Of a DNA stretch of 18,031 nucleotides, positions 14,407 through 18,031 are shown one piece after another. Position 1 is the first letter of the stretch. Every line of letters begins with the position of its first letter. The DNA is from Sporomusaceae bacterium (GTDB lineage Bacteria > Bacillota > Negativicutes > DSM-13327). The position numbers and the translations under genes were made by a program. The notes under the pieces were generated by a model, which worked only from the letters and a program-made list of their open reading frames with translations, had not been told where the DNA came from and searched no databases. Location: positions 1 through 18,031 of the forward strand of contig JAPUES010000106.1 of assembly GCA_027492445.1 (NCBI GenBank), written 5' to 3'.

Positions 14407-16131
14407 TTAACTAGAAAAAGTTTCCAATGGGAAGCGGATCATAAAGGTGGTTCCTTCTCCTGGTTGGCTACTACATTTTACAGTTCCAGCAAACCGTCGA
14501 ACCACTAGATTATACAAAACACAAAGTCCAAGTCCCGTACCGCCAGAACCCCGGTCAGTTGTAAAGAAAGGTTCAAAAATTCTTGGCAGCACATCGGCAG
14601 CGATGCCTTTACCATCATCCTGATAGGTAAGGACAAAATCTTCCTCCTCGAGCAAAACTTTAATGGAGATAGTTCCTCGCACTCCCGGGTCATAAGCATG
14701 GTGCAGAGAATTCATTACTAGATTGGTAACAATCTGGTATAATGCCCCCGGGTAACTATCAATCAACAGTCCTATGGGGCAATCAATAACCGTCACATGG
14801 CGGGACTTTTTAATTTTGGGCGATAGACTGGTAAGTATCTCTTGTAAGTATTCACCTACATAAAAAGCACGTCGTTTCTCACTTGATTGGTCAACAGCTA
14901 CTTGTTTAAAACTGCGTACTAACTCCGCTGCCCTTTTTAAATTGGATAATAGGAGCTGAGCTGCTTCTTGACTGTCTTCTAGATATTTAACCATATCCTT
15001 GCGCATCAGAGAACCCGCCTTATATTTATGAGAAAATTCTTCGGTCATGGTGTCCATATGAGATGCAACAGTAACACCAATACCAATGGGAGTATTAATT
15101 TCATGAGCAATACCAGCAACCAAGGTTCCAAGAGCTGACATTTTTTCTGATTCAATCAGATAATCTTGGGTTTTGCGCAGCTCCCCTAAGGTGGCAGTAA
15201 GCTCAGCATTCACAAAGGTTAGCTCATGATTAATATCCTGTAATTCCTGGGTTCTAAGTTCTACAATCACTTCTAAATGATCTTTTGAATGGCGCAGCAA
15301 TTCTTCCGCATGTTTTCTTTCTGTAATGTCATGCCAAACGAGTAAGGCACAAGTCTCGCCACCAATATCAATCACTTCACCCGAACATAATCCAACCCGC
15401 TTTTCTCCCACATTGGTGCACCAAGTAACTTCCAAATTTCGAAAAAAGCCCTTAACCCATAAAGTATCATAGGCCTGGGTTCTTTCTTCTGCGTTAAACC
15501 ATAAACCAAATTCGTTTGCCGTTCGCCCAATGACCATTTCTCTTTTGTAGCCAAGAATGGTAAAGAAAGCTTCACTGGCTTCAATGTATCGTTTGTCACT
15601 GACTCTGCTGATGGTCATTACATCGGCGCAATAACAAAAAGCCTTGTAAAATTTTTCTTCAGAAGCAGTTAGGTGGGATAGGGTTCGTTCATGATTTCGG
15701 CTATTATTATAGAGGTATTCTGTCATGATATTAAATCTTTCTGATAAGTGCAGCAAATCATATTTAGTATTGGCATGGAGCAATCTAGGTATGTTTCCTT
15801 TGGCAATGTCAGACATTCCTAGATTAATACGGACAATGGGTAGGACAATTGCACTATGGACAAACATGATCATAATCCCAAACATAAAAATTACAATCAA
15901 CACCAGAGAACCGAGATTCATGTACAAACTATTACTTTTAGCATTAAAAAGTAAGGCTTCGATGTTGTTCCCCCAAAAATCAGAACTAAGTGCACTGCTT
16001 GACAAGGTCTCGTGAATTTGAACATTGAGTTGGCTAAAGATATATTCTGTGATCGTTATATGCACAATAAAGAAAGCAAAGAGAGAGAGCAGCAAGACAA
16101 TAAGCAGCGCCATTGTAATGTTTTTATGCAT
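14407..16131 (-). CDS. membrane PAS histidine kinase (orphan sensor)
   Basis: A 574-residue sensor kinase. TM1 (residues 5-27) and TM2 (about 72-98) enclose a small extracytoplasmic loop of about 45 residues, too short for a typical periplasmic PAS or Cache domain. A HAMP-like stretch follows (98-150), then a PAS domain (155-272, ending LLVWHDITERKHAEELL) and a coiled coil (275-330). The dimerisation/phosphoacceptor motif GTLVAGIAHEINTPIG has His343. The ATPase domain has NLVMNSLHH (470-478), DDGKGI (505-510), IFEPFFTT and GGTGLGL (530-536). All catalytic boxes are intact. The ATG at 16129-16131 follows GAGGGGG. No response regulator adjoins it; the divergent neighbour is the PhnD-domain protein, 250 bp away, a likely partner. 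The signal is unknown. Confidence 0.92.
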   Translation of the reverse strand: MHKNITMALLIVLLLSLFAFFIVHITITEYIFSQLNVQIHETLSSSALSSDFWGNNIEALLFNAKSNSLYMNLGSLVLIVIFMFGIMIMFVHSAIVLPIVRINLGMSDIAKGNIPRLLHANTKYDLLHLSERFNIMTEYLYNNSRNHERTLSHLTASEEKFYKAFCYCADVMTISRVSDKRYIEASEAFFTILGYKREMVIGRTANEFGLWFNAEERTQAYDTLWVKGFFRNLEVTWCTNVGEKRVGLCSGEVIDIGGETCALLVWHDITERKHAEELLRHSKDHLEVIVELRTQELQDINHELTFVNAELTATLGELRKTQDYLIESEKMSALGTLVAGIAHEINTPIGIGVTVASHMDTMTEEFSHKYKAGSLMRKDMVKYLEDSQEAAQLLLSNLKRAAELVRSFKQVAVDQSSEKRRAFYVGEYLQEILTSLSPKIKKSRHVTVIDCPIGLLIDSYPGALYQIVTNLVMNSLHHAYDPGVRGTISIKVLLEEEDFVLTYQDDGKGIAADVLPRIFEPFFTTDRGSGGTGLGLCVLYNLVVRRFAGTVKCSSQPGEGTTFMIRFPLETFSS

Positions 16132-16381
16132 AAATATACCCCCTCTTTTCTGTGCTAAAAAGTTGTTATTGCATATAACTACATACATGTACTAAGAATA
16201 TAAGAATACTTTCAACGTCGACTTTCATTATTCCTGTAAAGTTTTATGTATCCGTCTTATTAAACATAAATCTTACTTAAAAAGATTCACTTATTGCCAT
16301 CTATTTTATAGAAATAAAGAGGATTTGCTAGATTTAAAAAGAATGTTTTACTTATGCAAAGAGTATCTGGAGGTGCAGGAA
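16132..16381. other. divergent gap between the kinase and PhnD-domain genes
   Basis: This AT-rich 250-base gap must hold both promoters and both ribosome binding sites (GAGGGGG for the kinase, GGAGGTG for the PhnD protein). No convincing -35/-10 pair, terminator or strong dyad was found. A TTGCAT plus AT-rich downstream sequence near 16170 is only a weak candidate for the plus strand. Confidence 0.5.
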
Positions 16382-17986
16382 ATGAGCAGTCGCAAAATAT
16401 TAATCTTTCATATTTTAACAGTAGCCATTATAAATCTGCTCTCTACTTGGCTACTACTACTGTCAGGAAGTTTTTGGCCGACTTTTATTGTAAGCTTACT
16501 GCTAGTGGCTGCTTCTAGTATCATTATGTATCGTGCTTGGCCGGAAGTTGAATCGAATAAAAACAAGGAAATACTACCGGAAATTCAAATTGTACCAGAA
16601 ACAAAAGATGCAGATTTATTTGATGTAGCAGAAGATTTAATTTTTATTTCCCAACAATTAGTATGGTTAGTGAATCAAAATCGTACCTCTTTAAAAAAGC
16701 TAGCACAGCTATCTCAAGGCATTGCTAGGGAATGTGAAGTAAACGCCAGTGGAGCCCAAGAAACGGCAGCGGGTATTGCAGAGTTTGCTTCTGCTTCCTC
16801 CTCCGTATCAAGAGTTTCGCAAAAAGCTTTATTACAATGCCAACAATCCTCAGAGCTAGCACTACATAAGCATGAAGAGATAAGTAAGTCCACTGATGCC
16901 CTACTAAAAGCGGCGGATATTATAAAGGAAATTTCCGATGACATGAATGAAGTAGAAAGAACCGTCAGCGAATTGAATCAACTTTCTGCCGAACAGCAAA
17001 ATACTTCTGAACAAATGGCTGATGCTGTAGAAATGATTACCATGGCAACGGTGGAGATTGCTGGCAATACCCAAGAAGCCCTAAATCGGGTAAGCCTACA
17101 GGAAGAAGGAATTGGAGAAATTTATGCCCAAGCCAAACAAGTAACTGCTATGGCCGATCGACTACATAAATTAGCCTCTTTATCAAAAACAAAAAATGAA
17201 ATCATCTTTGGTATAAACCCCTTCCTTGCTCCTCGCTTTATTAGAGAAAATTATGTACCAATCTTAGAAGCCGTTGCCTATGCTGTAAACCTTAAACCGC
17301 ATTTTATCATTGTTTCGGAATATGATTCCTTAGGCAGAGCATTGTTAAAGGGAACCGTAGATGTGGGCTGGTTTTCGCCCTTTGCTTATATTTCAGCTAA
17401 AATGAAAGGGGATATTATTCCTCTGGTGACCCCTGTTGTTAATCACCACTCTCATTATACAGGCTATATTATCACCTTAAAAGACCAGGGCATTCAGTCC
17501 ATTAAGGACTTAAAAAATAAACGGTTTGGCTTCGTAGATTCTCAGTCTGCTTCTGGTTACATCTTCCCCAAAGCCTTACTCGCCGAAGAAAATAAAACAC
17601 CGGAAGACTTTTTTAATGAAACGGTATTTTTAGGTAGCCACAACCGCGTCATTGACGGTGTCTTTGACGGAACGGTAGATGCGGGAGCCACCTACTCGGA
17701 AGCGATGGAAAGCGCTAACATAAGAGGTCTACCCATTGGTAAAATTGCCATTATCGCACAAAGTGAGCCCATCCCTAAAGATGCCATTGCAGCACGGCCC
17801 AATTTAAATCCAGAATTAATACAGCGCATGCAACAAGCTTTTTTATCCATCACTGACAAGGATGTAAGATATGCAACTTTTATGAAAAAAACGGCAATTA
17901 ACGGCTTTATTACAGCAACAGATGCTGCCTATAATCCGCTGCGAAAGCTTGCGCAAATGACTAGCGACCGCAATCTCACAGAATAA
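16382..17986 (+). CDS. two-TM coiled-coil protein with C-terminal PhnD-type substrate-binding domain
   Basis: A 534-residue protein. Two hydrophobic segments (about 6-27 and 32-50) are joined by a 4-5 residue turn. A long helical, MCP-like coiled coil rich in Ala/Ser/Gln/Glu spans about 75-268. A PhnD (phosphonate/phosphite-binding type) domain covers about 274-525, with ALLKGTVDVGWFSPFAY, SQSASGYIFPKALL (387-400) and GSHNRVIDGVFDGTVDAGATY. The MCP hairpin tip that contacts CheA/CheW is absent, so it is not a standard chemoreceptor. With both ends of the hairpin inside, the PhnD domain would face the cytoplasm. The ATG (16382-16384) follows GGAGGTG at 6 nt and is preferred over the TTG at 16325, whose spacing is poor. 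It is divergent from the kinase gene. No phosphonate transport or catabolic genes are near. Confidence 0.85.
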   Translation: MSSRKILIFHILTVAIINLLSTWLLLLSGSFWPTFIVSLLLVAASSIIMYRAWPEVESNKNKEILPEIQIVPETKDADLFDVAEDLIFISQQLVWLVNQNRTSLKKLAQLSQGIARECEVNASGAQETAAGIAEFASASSSVSRVSQKALLQCQQSSELALHKHEEISKSTDALLKAADIIKEISDDMNEVERTVSELNQLSAEQQNTSEQMADAVEMITMATVEIAGNTQEALNRVSLQEEGIGEIYAQAKQVTAMADRLHKLASLSKTKNEIIFGINPFLAPRFIRENYVPILEAVAYAVNLKPHFIIVSEYDSLGRALLKGTVDVGWFSPFAYISAKMKGDIIPLVTPVVNHHSHYTGYIITLKDQGIQSIKDLKNKRFGFVDSQSASGYIFPKALLAEENKTPEDFFNETVFLGSHNRVIDGVFDGTVDAGATYSEAMESANIRGLPIGKIAIIAQSEPIPKDAIAARPNLNPELIQRMQQAFLSITDKDVRYATFMKKTAINGFITATDAAYNPLRKLAQMTSDRNLTE

Positions 17987-18031
17987 AATACTATGATACT
18001 AAAAGGAAAAGCACTAACTATGGCAGCTAGT

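Noticed and set aside
16325..16381. Upstream TTG start extending the PhnD-domain protein by 19 residues.
   Set aside because: The AAAGAGGA before this TTG is only about 2 nt away, whereas the ATG at 16382 has an ideal GGAGGTG at 6 nt.
16382..17190. Reading the PhnD-domain protein as a normal chemoreceptor.
   Set aside because: The coiled coil resembles MCP helices but lacks the conserved hairpin tip (the EAARAGE...GFAVVADEVR type), so coupling to CheA/CheW is unsupported.
17994..18031. Possible start of a further plus-strand gene (ATG at about 17996, reading MILKGKALTMAAS).
   Set aside because: Only about 13 codons are visible, there is no clear ribosome binding site before the first ATG, and the second ATG has an overlong spacing. 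It is too little to call.

Overview
The window looks like a chromosomal segment of a low-to-moderate GC, endospore-forming Firmicute, most plausibly a Negativicute (Sporomusa/Pelosinus-type, with an outer membrane). This rests on AGGAGG-type ribosome binding sites before nearly every gene, frequent TTG/GTG starts, a candidate spoVM sporulation gene, a YneA-like SOS gene with LexA-type boxes, and an RND efflux pump with its periplasmic adaptor. The lineage is an inference; no rRNA or tRNA gene is present to fix it.

Layout. Positions 1-730 (minus) hold the N-terminal part of an EF-G-2-type translational GTPase. Positions 865-2524 (minus) hold a compact operon of gamma-carbonic-anhydrase-like protein, nucleoside diphosphate kinase and PduO-type cobalamin adenosyltransferase. 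It is followed by a tiny 26-codon gene that resembles SpoVM and has its own SigE/SigK-type -10 element. Positions 2637-5279 (minus) hold a putrescine-aminotransferase-like gene, a START/SRPBCC protein and the membrane protease HtpX, closed by a clear terminator. Positions 5371-9785 (minus) hold an RND transporter and its membrane fusion protein. A divergent, secreted M48 metalloprotease follows at 10046-11122 (plus). A tRNA nucleotidyltransferase (11171-12313, minus) faces it across a shared terminator. Next come a small two-TM protein (plus), a LysM protein under apparent LexA control (minus) and DNA polymerase IV (minus). The right end has a divergent pair: a PAS histidine kinase (minus) and an unusual membrane-anchored coiled-coil protein ending in a PhnD-type ligand-binding domain (plus).

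How the genes work together. The 12.8-14.3 kb stretch is a DNA-damage module: translesion polymerase plus a YneA-like division inhibitor with two 12-bp operators around its promoter. The 14.4-18 kb stretch looks like a sensory module in which the PhnD domain is predicted to lie in the cytoplasm, an unusual topology. The left half is mostly housekeeping. The least expected item there is the SpoVM-like peptide gene, which ordinary gene finding would miss.

Most genes start at the internal codon with the best Shine-Dalgarno spacing, so several coordinates are shorter than the maximal open frame. No insertion sequence, CRISPR array, tRNA or rRNA was seen. No gap between genes exceeds about 265 bases once the spoVM-like gene is counted.
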